Below, in pieces: positions 19,656 through 30,785 of a DNA stretch of 64,000 nt. Numbering within the stretch: the first letter of the stretch is position 1; each line of letters begins with the position of its first letter. Source of the DNA: Bordetella sp. H567 (GTDB lineage: Bacteria > Pseudomonadota > Gammaproteobacteria > Burkholderiales > Burkholderiaceae_B); the NCBI RefSeq assembly GCF_001704295.1, contig NZ_CP012334.1, positions 3,794,084 to 3,858,083 on the forward strand, written 5' to 3'. Below the pieces are notes generated by a model that was given only the letters and a program-made list of their open reading frames with translations, had not been told where the DNA came from and did no database searches. Both the position numbers and the translations under genes were made by a program.

Positions 19656-20741
19656 TCATTGCGCGGGATAGGAACCCAGGAGTTTGAAAAAAGCCACTTG
19701 CGAACGCAGCGTCTCGAACGCGCGCGCGACATGCGCATCCTGCGCGTGGCCAAGCACGTCGACGTAGAAATAGTATTCCCACTGGCCCGTGCGTGCCGGA
19801 CGCGATTCGAAGCGCGTCATCGACACTTTGTTTTCGGCCAGCGGCGCCAGCATTTCGTATACGGCCCCGGCACGATTCGGCACCGCCATGATCAGGCTGG
19901 TCTTGTCGTTGCCGGTGGGCTGGCTGGGAATCGATCCCAGCGCCAGGAAGCGCGTGCGGTTGTGCGGGTCGTCCTGGATACCGGCGCTGATCACGCGCAG
20001 GCCCCAGCTTGCGGCGGCAGATTCGCCGGCGATCGCCGCCACCGTGGGATCCTGCGCGGCGACGCGCGCGGCCTCGGCGTTGCTGGAGGCCGCCGAACGC
20101 GCCAGTTCCGGGTGATTGCGGCTTAGCCATGCCTGGCACTGCGCCAGTGCCTGCGGATGCGCCATGACCGTCTTCACGCCATCCAGGGCGCCGCTCTGCG
20201 ACATCAGGCAATGACGGATGACCAGCGAACGCTCGCCCATGACCGTCAGGGAGGTATTCAGCAGCAGGTCCAGGGTGCGGTTGACCGCCCCTTCGGTGGA
20301 GTTTTCCACCGGCACCATGCCCACATCGGCCTGCCCCGCCTCCAAGGCGCGAAAGACCTCATCGAAGGACGGGCAAGGCAGCCGGTTCACCGCGTGGCCG
20401 AAATGCTCGAGCGCCGCCTGTTCGGAATACGAACCTTCCGGGCCCAGGTAGGCCAGCGTCAGGCCGCGCTCCAGGCCCCGGCAGGCGGACATGATCTCGG
20501 TCCAGATGGCCGCCACCGCCTCGCGCGGGATGGGCCCCGCATTCAAGTGCTGCAGCCGGCGGATGACTTCCGCCTCGCGGTCCGGGCGCAGTACCGGGCC
20601 GTCGGCGTTTTCGGCATGCTTGACCTCGCCCACCGCGATCGCGGTGCGGGCGCGCTGCGTCAGCAAGTCCAGGATCTGCGCATCGATGGCATCGATGCGT
20701 TCGCGCAGCGGGCGCAGCTTTTCGGCAAGGGAATCAGCCAT
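19656..20741 (-). CDS. pheA: Bifunctional chorismate mutase/prephenate dehydratase
   Basis: The 361-residue P-protein has an N-terminal AroQ chorismate mutase (about 1-90; [31 protein letters not shown] region). A prephenate dehydratase domain follows ([49 protein letters not shown] with the catalytic TRF). The C-terminal ACT domain carries the Phe-binding ESRP motif (TRFESRPAR), so feedback inhibition by Phe is expected. It overlaps the serC stop by 8 nt. No attenuator leader is possible there, so transcriptional control must act upstream in the gyrA-serC region. Confidence 0.96.
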   Translation of the reverse strand: MADSLAEKLRPLRERIDAIDAQILDLLTQRARTAIAVGEVKHAENADGPVLRPDREAEVIRRLQHLNAGPIPREAVAAIWTEIMSACRGLERGLTLAYLGPEGSYSEQAALEHFGHAVNRLPCPSFDEVFRALEAGQADVGMVPVENSTEGAVNRTLDLLLNTSLTVMGERSLVIRHCLMSQSGALDGVKTVMAHPQALAQCQAWLSRNHPELARSAASSNAEAARVAAQDPTVAAIAGESAAASWGLRVISAGIQDDPHNRTRFLALGSIPSQPTGNDKTSLIMAVPNRAGAVYEMLAPLAENKVSMTRFESRPARTGQWEYYFYVDVLGHAQDAHVARAFETLRSQVAFFKLLGSYPAQ

Positions 20742-21863
20742 GGCGTCGCTCGAAATCCTGCATGTAAGACACCAGCGCCTGGACCGCTTCCAGCGGCACG
20801 GCGTTGTAGATCGACGCGCGCATGCCGCCCACGCTCTTGTGGCCCTTGAGCTGCGTCAATCCGGCCTGGTCCGCCCCTTTCAGGAAGGCGTCGTTGAGCG
20901 ATTCATCGCTGAGGATGAACGGCACGTTCATGCGCGACCGCACGGGTGCATGCACCGGATTGCGGTAGAAATCCGTGCTGTCCAGATAGCCGTACAGCAA
21001 TTCGGCCTTGGCGATGCTGGCGCGCTCCATCGCCGCCACGCCGCCCTGCGCCTTGATCCACTTGAACACCAGGCCGGCGACATAGATGGCATAGGTCGGC
21101 GGCGTATTGAAGCGCGAATGTTCGGGCGCGACGTTGGCATAGTCGAAGGCCGCCGGGCAGATCGGCAAGGCGTGGCCAATCAGGTCGCGGCGCACCACGA
21201 CGACGGTCACGCCGGCCGGGCCCGCGTTCTTCTGCGCGCCCGCGTACACCATGCCGGTACGGGCGATATCCATGGGGCGCGACAGGAAGTGGGAGGACGC
21301 GTCCACGACCAGGGGAACGTCGTCCACGCCCAGGCGGGCGGCCGTGGGCCAGTCCGTGAACTCCACCCCACCGATGGTCTCGTTGCTGCAGAAATGCAGG
21401 TAGGCGGCATTCTTGCGCACCTTCCACGTTTCCACGGGCGGCACCCAGGTCCAGGGCTTCTGCCGCTGGCCATCCAGTTCCGTCTCGGTGCCGCTGCTGG
21501 CGGCAATGCCGGCGTCGCCGTACTTGGACGCTTCCTTCTGCGACTTCACCGACCATTGGCCCGTCAGGACGTAGTCGGCCACCGCGGCGCCGCGCCGACC
21601 GATCAGGTTCATCGGAACGATGGCGTTTTCCGCCGTGGCGCCGCCCTGCATGAACAACACCGCATAGTCGTCCGACACCGCCAGCAGGTCGCGCAGGTCC
21701 TGTTCGGCCTCATCGCAGATCTGCACGAACTGCTTGCCGCGATGGCTCATTTCCATCACCGACATGCCGCTGCCGTGCCAATCGAGCATTTCCTCGGCCG
21801 CCTGCCGCAGCACGGGTTCCGGCAAGGCCGAGGGCCCCGCCGAGAAGTTCCAGGGACGCGCCA

Positions 21864-21864
<1 letters not shown>
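20734..21864 (-). CDS. serC: Phosphoserine aminotransferase
   Basis: PLP enzyme converting 3-phosphohydroxypyruvate to phosphoserine, also used for PLP synthesis. The 376-aa sequence starts [20 protein letters not shown] and contains [31 protein letters not shown] and the PLP lysine in [19 protein letters not shown]; it ends with [18 protein letters not shown]. Its ATG overlaps the gyrA stop codon (TAATG), so it depends on termination-reinitiation from gyrA. Confidence 0.96.
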
Positions 21865-24521
<2,657 letters not shown>

Positions 24522-25013
24522 ATATATAAGTAAGTGGCGACTCTAGTGAAGCCCTGGCCCGTGGCGACCCGTGGCAACTTAGTGACCGACCCGACCGGCC
24601 GGCGGCGGACTGGAACCTTCCGCGGCCGGGAGCGGCATGCAGCGCCGCGCGACATGCCCGTCGGGGAAACAGGAAATTCTATCATTCCGGGCCGTTCAGG
24701 ACGGGGCTGCGCGATTCAAGCCGGCGGGGGCGTATCGCGCGACCCATGCTCATCCAGGGGCTTTACAGGCCCTGCATGCCCTGTTGCCAAAAACCAACAT
24801 AGGGCAAGGACTGGGCGGTGAAATGGTCCAGTCGGGCATGAATGCACGGGTCAGGGCACGACAAATGCCTTAAGATTGTTTCCAGCACGCAGGAAACCCA
24901 GTCGCAATCCTTTGATCCTATTCTTGGCGTTGCTATACTGGCCCCGTTTTCCTGATAGCGGCGGGGGTTCGCTGCGAGTCACTTATCCAGCTTCAAGCTC
25001 AACGAGGAGAAAC
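24522..25013. other. Divergent gyrA/ompA intergenic region, no gene seen
   Basis: A 492-nt gap between divergently transcribed gyrA and ompA. Small open frames on the plus strand show no recognisable domain and no ribosome binding site. The right end holds the ompA promoter and leader; the left end has an AT-rich run directly before gyrA. The middle is GC-rich with nothing I can name. Confidence 0.7.
24912..24939 (+). promoter_or_regulatory. Putative sigma70 promoter of ompA
   Basis: TTGATC (24912-24917), a 16-nt spacer and TATACT (24934-24939) lie about 75 nt before the ompA ATG. The resulting leader of roughly 65 nt ends in GAGGAGAAAC. The strength fits an abundant outer-membrane protein. 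Confidence 0.6.
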
Positions 25014-25640
25014 ATGAACAAACCCTCCAAATTCGCTCTGGCGCTCGCGTTTGCCGCCGTTACGGCCTCCGGTGCAGCCTCGGCCCAGACCGTCGACAAC
25101 TGGCGCAACCCGTTCGGCAACGTGTGGAAAAACGGCACCAACGAATTGTGCTGGCGCGATGCGTTCTGGACCCCCGCCACCGGCATCCCCGGTTGCGACG
25201 GCGTGCCGGTCGCGCAGGCCGCTCCGAAGGCTCCGGCCCCCACGCCGATGGCCTCCAAGGTGGTCTTCAACGCCGACACCTTCTTCGACTTCGACAAGTC
25301 GACGTTGAAGCCGGAAGGTCAGAAGCTGCTGGATCAGGTGGCCGCTCAAACCCAAACGATCAACCTGGAAACGGTCATCGCCGTCGGCCACACCGACTCG
25401 ATCGGTACGGAGAAGTACAACCTGGCCCTGTCCAAGCGTCGCGCTGAAGCGGTCAAGAAGTACCTGGTCAGCAAGGGTGTTCCGGCCGACCGTATCTACA
25501 CCGAAGGCAAGGGCGAATCGCAGCCGGTCGCGACGAACAAGACCGCCGCAGGCCGCGCCCAGAACCGCCGCGTGGAACTGGAAATCGTCGGTACCCGTCG
25601 TGCAGGGGAAACCTCCCAGACGGTTCCGGGCGCGAAGTAA
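25014..25640 (+). CDS. ompA: OmpA-family outer membrane protein
   Basis: Peptidoglycan-linking outer-membrane protein, 208 aa. It has a signal peptide (MNKPSKFALALAFAAVTASG, cleavage predicted after ASA, mature QTVDNWRN). A short Trp- and Cys-containing N-terminal segment (about residues 25-65; one Cys pair) replaces the 8-strand barrel of E. coli OmpA. A Pro/Ala linker and a C-terminal OmpA_C domain follow: NADTFFDFDKSTLKPEGQ, VIAVGHTDSIGTEKYNLALS, KRRAEAVKKYLV, NRRVELEIVGTR. This short architecture is typical of Bordetella OmpA. The start has an excellent GAGGAG, and the gene has its own promoter and terminator. Confidence 0.95.
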   Translation: MNKPSKFALALAFAAVTASGAASAQTVDNWRNPFGNVWKNGTNELCWRDAFWTPATGIPGCDGVPVAQAAPKAPAPTPMASKVVFNADTFFDFDKSTLKPEGQKLLDQVAAQTQTINLETVIAVGHTDSIGTEKYNLALSKRRAEAVKKYLVSKGVPADRIYTEGKGESQPVATNKTAAGRAQNRRVELEIVGTRRAGETSQTVPGAK

Positions 25641-25660
25641 TCGCACCGGAAGCTACAATG

Positions 25661-25689
25661 AAAGGCCTCGCGCAAGCGAGGCCTTTTTT
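25661..25689 (+). terminator. Rho-independent terminator of ompA
   Basis: An 11-bp stem (AAAGGCCTCGC 25661-25671 with its complement from 25676) with a 4-nt loop runs into a T-run at 25684-25690, about 20 nt after the ompA stop. Confidence 0.92.
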
Positions 25690-25805
25690 TCGCCCATTTT
25701 CCGGGCCGGGACGTTGTGCCGGTCCGTATGGAAGGCCTGTCGTTCAGGCCGCGGGCGCCTGCCTCTAATTAATATATACCCGTCGAATCTGCCGCCGTTC
25801 CCGCC

Positions 25806-26528
25806 ATGACTCTTACGCCCCCCTCTGCCCCGCCTGCCAACGCCGATCAAGCTGAGCTGGAAAAGTTCAGTGCGCTGGCCGCCCGCTGGTGGGATCCGGA
25901 CAGCGAGTTCAAGCCGCTGCATGCGATCAATCCGCTGCGCCTGGACTGGATCCGCCAGGCCGTGGGCAGCCTGACGGGCAAGCGCATCCTGGATGTGGGC
26001 TGCGGAGGCGGCATTCTCTCGGAAAGCATGGCCGCCGAAGGGGCCGAAGTCACCGGCATCGACCTGGCGGAGAAGTCGCTGAAGGTGGCGCGCCTGCATG
26101 GGCTGGAGTCGGGCATCAAGGTAGAGTACCGGGCGGTGCCGGTGGAGCAACTGGCGCAGGAGCAACCCGGCCGGTACGACATCGTCACATGCATGGAGAT
26201 GCTGGAGCACGTGCCGGATGCGGCTTCGGTGATACGCGCATGCGCCACCTTGGTGCAGCCCGGCGGCTGGGTGTTCTTTTCCACCTTGAACCGGAATCCC
26301 AAATCCTTCCTGTTCGCCATCGTGGGCGCGGAATACCTGCTGCGACTGCTGCCGCGCGGCACCCACAGCTACGAGAATTTCATCAAGCCCAGCGAATTGG
26401 CCGCGTCCGCCCGCGCGGCGGAATTGCAGCCGGTGAAGATCGCCGGCATGACCTATAACCCGCTGACGCAGGTCTACGCGCTCTCGGCGGACGCGTCGGT
26501 GAATTATCTGATGGCAACCCGCAAATGA
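25806..26528 (+). CDS. ubiG: Ubiquinone biosynthesis O-methyltransferase
   Basis: SAM-dependent methyltransferase performing both O-methylations of ubiquinone synthesis. Family hallmarks in the 240 aa are [21 protein letters not shown] at the N-terminus, [12 protein letters not shown], motif [31 protein letters not shown], and [22 protein letters not shown] with [18 protein letters not shown]. Its stop overlaps the gph start by 4 nt, the ubiG-gph pairing common in beta- and gammaproteobacteria. Confidence 0.97.
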   Translation: MTLTPPSAPPANADQAELEKFSALAARWWDPDSEFKPLHAINPLRLDWIRQAVGSLTGKRILDVGCGGGILSESMAAEGAEVTGIDLAEKSLKVARLHGLESGIKVEYRAVPVEQLAQEQPGRYDIVTCMEMLEHVPDAASVIRACATLVQPGGWVFFSTLNRNPKSFLFAIVGAEYLLRLLPRGTHSYENFIKPSELAASARAAELQPVKIAGMTYNPLTQVYALSADASVNYLMATRK

Positions 26529-27214
26529 GCGCGCTCATCCTGTTCGACTTCGACGGCACGCTGGCCGATACGGCGCCGGATCTGGCGGCCGCGGCCAACC
26601 GGCAGCGGCTGCGCCGCGGGCTGGCGCCGATGCCTTACGAGCTGCTGCGGCCCGTGGCGTCCCAAGGGGCGCGGGGACTGTTGCGGGTCGCCCTAGGCAT
26701 GATGCCGGACCACCCCGAATTCGACGAAACCCGCAGCCAGTTCCTGGCCGACTACGCGGAAAGCTCCACCGTGCACACCCGCCTGTTCCCGGGTATCGCG
26801 CAGCTGCTCAGCGATATCCGTGCCAAGGGGCACGCCTGGGGAATCGTCACCAATAAAGTAAGCCATCTGACTTTGCCTATTGTGGAATTCCTGGGGTTGA
26901 TGGACAGCACCGCCACGCTGGTCTGCGGCGACACGGCGCCTCGCTCCAAACCCTATCCTGACCCCCTGCTCCACGCCGCGCGCGATGCCGGTTATGACGC
27001 GGCGCGCTGCGTGTATGTCGGCGACGATTTGCGCGACATCCAGGCCGCCCACGCCGCCGGAATGCCGGCCGTGGCCGCCGGCTACGGCTACCTGGGCGGC
27101 GACCACGACATTACGCTGTGGGAGGCCGACGCCCGGGCCGACACGCCGGACGCGTTGTGGGACGCCATCGAAAGTGTGCTGCCGGCGCAGGTGGGGACTG
27201 GCTCACGCGCCTGA
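26525..27214 (+). CDS. gph: Phosphoglycolate phosphatase (HAD family)
   Basis: HAD hydrolase of 229 aa removing 2-phosphoglycolate. HAD motif I is [15 protein letters not shown], motif II is in [10 protein letters not shown], and motif III/IV regions are [19 protein letters not shown] and [19 protein letters not shown]. The alpha-helical cap contains [14 protein letters not shown]. It is coupled to ubiG by a 4-nt overlap. The substrate is predicted from family and context; closely related enzymes can act on MurNAc 6-phosphate or other sugar phosphates. Confidence 0.9.
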   Translation: MSALILFDFDGTLADTAPDLAAAANRQRLRRGLAPMPYELLRPVASQGARGLLRVALGMMPDHPEFDETRSQFLADYAESSTVHTRLFPGIAQLLSDIRAKGHAWGIVTNKVSHLTLPIVEFLGLMDSTATLVCGDTAPRSKPYPDPLLHAARDAGYDAARCVYVGDDLRDIQAAHAAGMPAVAAGYGYLGGDHDITLWEADARADTPDALWDAIESVLPAQVGTGSRA

Positions 27215-27425
27215 CCGCATTGAGTCCACGCCGTCCCGGCCGGATGACGTGGCGCCAGGCGCGGTCCCGGCTCCGATAGCGGATTAACGTGCGTGTTCTG
27301 CGCGGCGCTGCACCGCTACGGCGGTCGTTGAAATCGCGCCATCCACCCCGATATTCGTACAAGGTCCCGCCGACGCGCGATAGCGCGTCATCACACAACG
27401 GAAGGCGGCGGGGCCGCATTGCGAG

Positions 27426-27431
27426 TACAAT
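27426..27431 (+). promoter_or_regulatory. Putative -10 element of ssrA
   Basis: TACAAT lies 11 nt before the mature tmRNA 5' end, the right spacing for a start at or near that end. No good -35 hexamer is visible in the GC-rich sequence upstream (27403-27408 reads AGGCGG), so the promoter may be extended or activator-assisted. Confidence 0.45.
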
Positions 27432-27442
27432 GAAGGACAACT

Positions 27443-27847
27443 GGGGCCGATCCGGATTCGACGTGGGTCGCGAAACAGTCAGGGCATGCCGAGCACCAGT
27501 CAGCTCGTAAATCCACTGGAACACTCACAAACGCCAACGAAGACGTTTTTGCTCAACAGCCCGCTCTGCGTGCTGCCTAAATGAGCTGCTGCACTGATTT
27601 GTCTTTGGGTCAGGTGGAGGGAGGCAACTTCCTAGGAGAGGTAACTCTTCGAACCACAGCAGTATCACTTAACAAAGAATCGGCGTATTCCGGGGTCACA
27701 CGGGGTACGTTTAAACTATGTGACTCGCTTCGGTCCGGCCTGTCGACTGGCTAAGATTCGGGGTTAAATCCAAATAGGTCGACTACGCATGTAGAACTGC
27801 CTGCAGAGGGCTTGCGGACGGGGGTTCAATTCCCCCCGGCTCCACCA
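27443..27847 (+). ncRNA. ssrA: Transfer-messenger RNA (tmRNA)
   Basis: About 405 nt, beginning GGGGCCGATCCGGATTCGACG and ending with the T-arm and acceptor GGTTCAATTCCCCCCGGCTC then CACCA, which pair as a tRNA-like domain. The resume codon GCC is at 27533-27535, and the internal frame runs to TAA at 27578-27580. It encodes ANEDVFAQQPALRAA, a 15-residue tag longer than the 10-residue tags I know from related genera and ending in ALRAA rather than ALAA. Pseudoknot-rich sequence follows (GCACTGATTTGTCTTTGGGTCAG). It rescues stalled ribosomes with SmpB. Confidence 0.96.
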
Positions 27848-27877
27848 ATTCAACGCCAAGAGATTGATTTCTTGGTG

Positions 27878-27919
27878 AAACCCATAAAGTGGTCATCTCG
27901 CCACTTTATGGGTTTTTTT
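27878..27919 (+). terminator. Rho-independent terminator of ssrA
   Basis: A perfect 15-bp stem (AAACCCATAAAGTGG 27878-27892 with its complement 27901-27915) and an 8-nt loop are followed by a T-run through 27919. It lies 31 nt after the tmRNA 3' CCA. Confidence 0.95.
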
Positions 27920-28006
27920 CTGCTTGGCCACATTATGTGGTTTCTGCAGAACGCCTGCCGGGGCGATAGTTTTTCCGCCAAGGCATGGAATAAGCCATCG
28001 GACGGA

Positions 28007-28360
28007 TCAAGCCACCTCCCATAACGCCGCCGTCAGGCCTAGCAGCAGCAGCACGGCCGACGCGATGAACCACCGAACGGTTTGCCGGTATTCGTCCTCG
28101 GCCTCGTCCTCCAGGCGCAAGGCGCGGTAAAGCGCGATGATCTGCAGCAGGATGGCCAGGAACAGGGCGATGCCAGGCAGTACCGACAGCGCGCTCCACT
28201 CGCCTGGCGCGTCGAAGCCCCAATAGCGCAGGAAGCCCAGGGAAAATCCCAGCAACACCGTAATCGAGGTAATCAATCCCGTCCGGTAGCCCTGCGGCAG
28301 ATTGCGGGGACTTGAGCCGCGGGCAGGCACTGCTTCGTCGGCAGGGGTTTCCGGTGTCAT
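28007..28360 (-). CDS. Small three-helix membrane protein, function unknown
   Basis: A 117-residue protein I do not recognise. It begins MTPETPADEAVPARGS, a polar Pro/Ala-rich tail, followed by three predicted transmembrane helices (about residues 28-48, 57-78 and 96-115). An acidic loop, LRLEDEAEDEYRQTVR, lies between helices 2 and 3. The start is the ATG ending at 28360, preceded by a weak GAG; frames extending upstream have no membrane-protein character. It is a monocistronic minus-strand gene facing the ssrA terminator. Confidence 0.65.
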   Translation of the reverse strand: MTPETPADEAVPARGSSPRNLPQGYRTGLITSITVLLGFSLGFLRYWGFDAPGEWSALSVLPGIALFLAILLQIIALYRALRLEDEAEDEYRQTVRWFIASAVLLLLGLTAALWEVA

Positions 28361-28674
28361 CGTGACATCTCGCACTGCGTGTCCACGTCCGGCCCGCCGG
28401 ACACTATGAGGGAGTGCGAAGGCGGAACACCTGCCGTCGCGCGGCAGCGGGCTGGATTCATTATGGTTGATATCACCGCGGAATGGCGCGATCTCAACCA
28501 TATGGATGTCCTTGGCGCAGCCGCGGACCGATTTGCGGTCCATGACAGGAATGCCTGGTCCAGTTTCCGGGCGCGCCAATGCCAATTTGGACACACGCTG
28601 TCCGATGGATGCAGCGCCATGCACCTGATTCTGATTTGGCGAAAGCGCTCATCCAGTATCTTGAGGAGGAAGTA
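28361..28674. other. Intergenic region with an inverted repeat, no gene seen
   Basis: A 314-nt gap between two minus-strand genes. Its main feature is an inverted repeat, ATGGTTGA (28463-28470) and TCAACCAT (28494-28501), with 23 nt between the arms and near-symmetry extending 1-2 nt outward. It could be a pair of operator half-sites or an mRNA hairpin. I see no convincing open frame or terminator. Confidence 0.5.
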
Positions 28675-29490
28675 CTACGGTGCCCGGTCGATGGGGGCCA
28701 CGCGGGCGAGGTGCCGCATCAAGGCCGCGTCGAAGGCGGTGGGATTTTCGATATTCGGAAGATGTCCCGCGGCGGGAATCATTTCCAGCACGGCGCCGGG
28801 GATGCGGTGCGCCAGCGCCGCCATTTCGGCGGGCAGCACGCCGTCGTTTTCGCCACATATCAGCGTCATGGGCAAATCGACCTCATCCAGTCCCGGGCGA
28901 AAATCGAAATCCTGCAAGGCCCGGGCAGTGCCGACGAAGCCTTCGACCGGTGTTTCGCACAGCATGCGATGGATGGCACGGGCTGGATCCGATTCGCGGA
29001 ATCCGGCGCCGAACCAGCGCGCGACCGTGGGCGATGCCAGCGCCTTCATGCCCTGCTCGCGCGCCAGTTCGATGCGTTCCTCCCAGGGCCGGGCGAAGGA
29101 TTCGGGGCTGTCGGCCCGCGCGTCGCAGATGACGGCGCTGCAAAGGCGCCGGGGATGCCGGGTGGCCAGGTCGAAGGCAATCATGCCGCCCAGCGAGAGG
29201 CCGACGAAATGCGCGCGTGCGATGCCCATGGCATCGAGCAGCCCGATGACATCGTCGGCCAGTTGCGTCAATTGGTACGGCGCGGGGGAAACCACGCTGG
29301 CGCCGTGGCCGCGCGCGTCATACGCGATGGCGCGGTAGCCCGCCCGGGACAGGCGCTCCACCTGCCCTTGCCACATGGCGTGGGTGGTCATGATGGAATG
29401 GCTGAACACGACGCAGGGCCCGGAAGCCGGCCCCTGGTCCAGGATGGCGAAGCCGGCATCGCCGACCGGTATCGTGCGGGTTGGTGGCAT
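28675..29490 (-). CDS. Alpha/beta hydrolase, 3-oxoadipate enol-lactonase-like
   Basis: Alpha/beta-hydrolase of about 271 aa. The oxyanion region is VVFSHSIMTTHAMWQGQV, the nucleophile elbow FVGLSLGGMIAFDLA (Ser), the acid is in ICGENDGVLP (Asp) and the His in IPAAGHLPNIENP. The pattern matches PcaD/CatD enol-lactonases and related C-C or ester hydrolases of aromatic catabolism. Start: ATG at 29490 has AAGG about 14 nt upstream; ATG at 29511 would overlap the NIPSNAP gene and lacks a Shine-Dalgarno. It is the last gene of the dioxygenase operon, so it may open a lactone or hydrolyse a ring-cleavage product; this is inference. Confidence 0.82.
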   Translation of the reverse strand: MPPTRTIPVGDAGFAILDQGPASGPCVVFSHSIMTTHAMWQGQVERLSRAGYRAIAYDARGHGASVVSPAPYQLTQLADDVIGLLDAMGIARAHFVGLSLGGMIAFDLATRHPRRLCSAVICDARADSPESFARPWEERIELAREQGMKALASPTVARWFGAGFRESDPARAIHRMLCETPVEGFVGTARALQDFDFRPGLDEVDLPMTLICGENDGVLPAEMAALAHRIPGAVLEMIPAAGHLPNIENPTAFDAALMRHLARVAPIDRAP

Positions 29491-29497
29491 GGTGGTA

Positions 29498-29824
29498 TCA
29501 GGCCTTCTCATGGGGTGAAAATTCCGTCGGGACGAGTGCCACGGTAGTCTGTCCAGCCAAAAGGGGGCCGTCCGTCTCGCTGGCCGCCTTGGCGGCCTTC
29601 CATTCCGGGTCCGCGCCGAATGCCTGCAGCGCGGCATCGCGCGCCTCTGCCGACGGAAAGCGCGTCAGGTAGTAGAAGGCGTCGGGGGCGCCGGGTTCGG
29701 TCCAGCAATGCAGGACTTCGATGCCCAGGCGCTCGAATATCGGCATGGTGCGCGCCTGGAAGCGCTGCTTCAAGGCCTCGGCCTTGCCTGGATTGGCGGT
29801 GTATTTCTTCAGTTCGTAGATCAT
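29498..29824 (-). CDS. NIPSNAP-family protein
   Basis: A 108-residue dimeric alpha/beta-barrel protein of the NIPSNAP family, recognised by MIYELKKYTANPGKAEALKQRF, a central FERLGIEVLHCWTEPG, and YYLTRFPSAEARDAALQAFG. The family is often found beside catabolic genes, but its biochemical role is not established. A strong GGAGGAAGG precedes the ATG. It sits 106 nt after the sulfurtransferase gene and 7 nt before the hydrolase gene. Confidence 0.85.
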   Translation of the reverse strand: MIYELKKYTANPGKAEALKQRFQARTMPIFERLGIEVLHCWTEPGAPDAFYYLTRFPSAEARDAALQAFGADPEWKAAKAASETDGPLLAGQTTVALVPTEFSPHEKA

Positions 29825-29930
29825 GGGGATTTCCTTCCTCCAATAAAGTCGATGGCCGGCCCGGGGCCGGGATCGCGTTTCACGCTCGAAGTACCGTGGC
29901 ACCGCATGCCGGCGATGAGCTCCCGGCCGG

Positions 29931-30785
29931 CTACGGCCCTGTCGCGACGGGCAGGCCGGGCGTCGAGCCCCATTCCGTCCACGAGCCGTCATAGATCCGT
30001 ACCCGGCCGGCGCCCAGGCGCGCCAGCGCGAGCCGCACCACACACGCCGTCACCCCCGAACCGCAGGTGCAGACGATGGGACCGTGTGGGTCGATCCCTG
30101 CCTGGCCGAAGACCGCCCGCAATCGCGCGGCGTCCAGCAAGGTACCGTCGGCGGCATCGAACAGGCGTGTATAGGGAAGATTGACACTGCCCGGGATATG
30201 TCCGCCGCGCAAGCCTGGCCGCGGCTCGGCTTCGTCGCCGCGATAGCGTCCCGGACTGCGCGCGTCGACGATCTGTACACCGTCCCGGGCAGCGGCCCGC
30301 ACCTCGTCCAGCGTGCAGGCGTGCGCCCATGGATCGTCGGCAACATAGCGGCGGGGCGGCGGCACGACCTGGCCGCCTTCGACCGCGCCGCCATCGGCGC
30401 GCCATTTCGGCAGGCCGCCGTCCAGTACCGCCACGCGCGCATGGCCGTAGGCCTTGAACAGCCACCACGCCCGCGGCGCCGTATGCATGCCGGCCCGGTC
30501 ATACACCACCACGGCATCGTCCCTGCCGATGCCCATGGCGCCGGCCACCGCCGCGAAGTGCGGCGCGGGCGCAAGCGTGTGGGGCAAGGTCGCCCCGGGA
30601 TCGGCGGCGGCATCCAGGTCCAGGAACACCGCGCCCGGGATATGGGCTTGCCGATAGGCCTCGCGGGCCGGCGGCGTCGAGGCCGCCATCGACCACGAGG
30701 CATCGACGATGCGCAGTCCCGGCGCATTCAGGCGCGCAGCCAGCCAGCCGCTGTCGACGACGTCCGGTATCCGGGGCGGGATCAT
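29931..30785 (-). CDS. Two-domain sulfurtransferase (rhodanese/3-mercaptopyruvate sulfurtransferase)
   Basis: A 284-residue protein with tandem rhodanese domains. The N-terminal inactive domain has LRIVDASWSM, HIPGAVFLDLD and VVVYDRAG. The C-terminal domain has VQIVDARSPGRYRGDEAEP, HIPGSVNLPYTRLFD and the active loop CTCGSGVTACVV, whose Cys-Gly-Ser-Gly-Val-Thr pattern resembles 3-mercaptopyruvate sulfurtransferase (SseA) more than thiosulfate:cyanide rhodanese. Its ATG overlaps the Bug-protein stop by 4 nt, so it is co-translated with a transporter receptor inside a dioxygenase operon, an unusual place for this enzyme. Confidence 0.88.
   Translation of the reverse strand: MIPPRIPDVVDSGWLAARLNAPGLRIVDASWSMAASTPPAREAYRQAHIPGAVFLDLDAAADPGATLPHTLAPAPHFAAVAGAMGIGRDDAVVVYDRAGMHTAPRAWWLFKAYGHARVAVLDGGLPKWRADGGAVEGGQVVPPPRRYVADDPWAHACTLDEVRAAARDGVQIVDARSPGRYRGDEAEPRPGLRGGHIPGSVNLPYTRLFDAADGTLLDAARLRAVFGQAGIDPHGPIVCTCGSGVTACVVRLALARLGAGRVRIYDGSWTEWGSTPGLPVATGP

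Noticed and set aside
24534-24873. Small plus-strand frames in the gyrA-ompA gap
   Set aside because: No ribosome binding site, no domain, Arg/Gly-rich composition of non-coding GC-rich DNA.
27372-27389. GACGCGC/GCGCGTC hairpin after gph as a terminator
   Set aside because: Good 7-bp stem but no T-run follows, and it lies 160 nt after gph; it may be incidental in GC-rich DNA.
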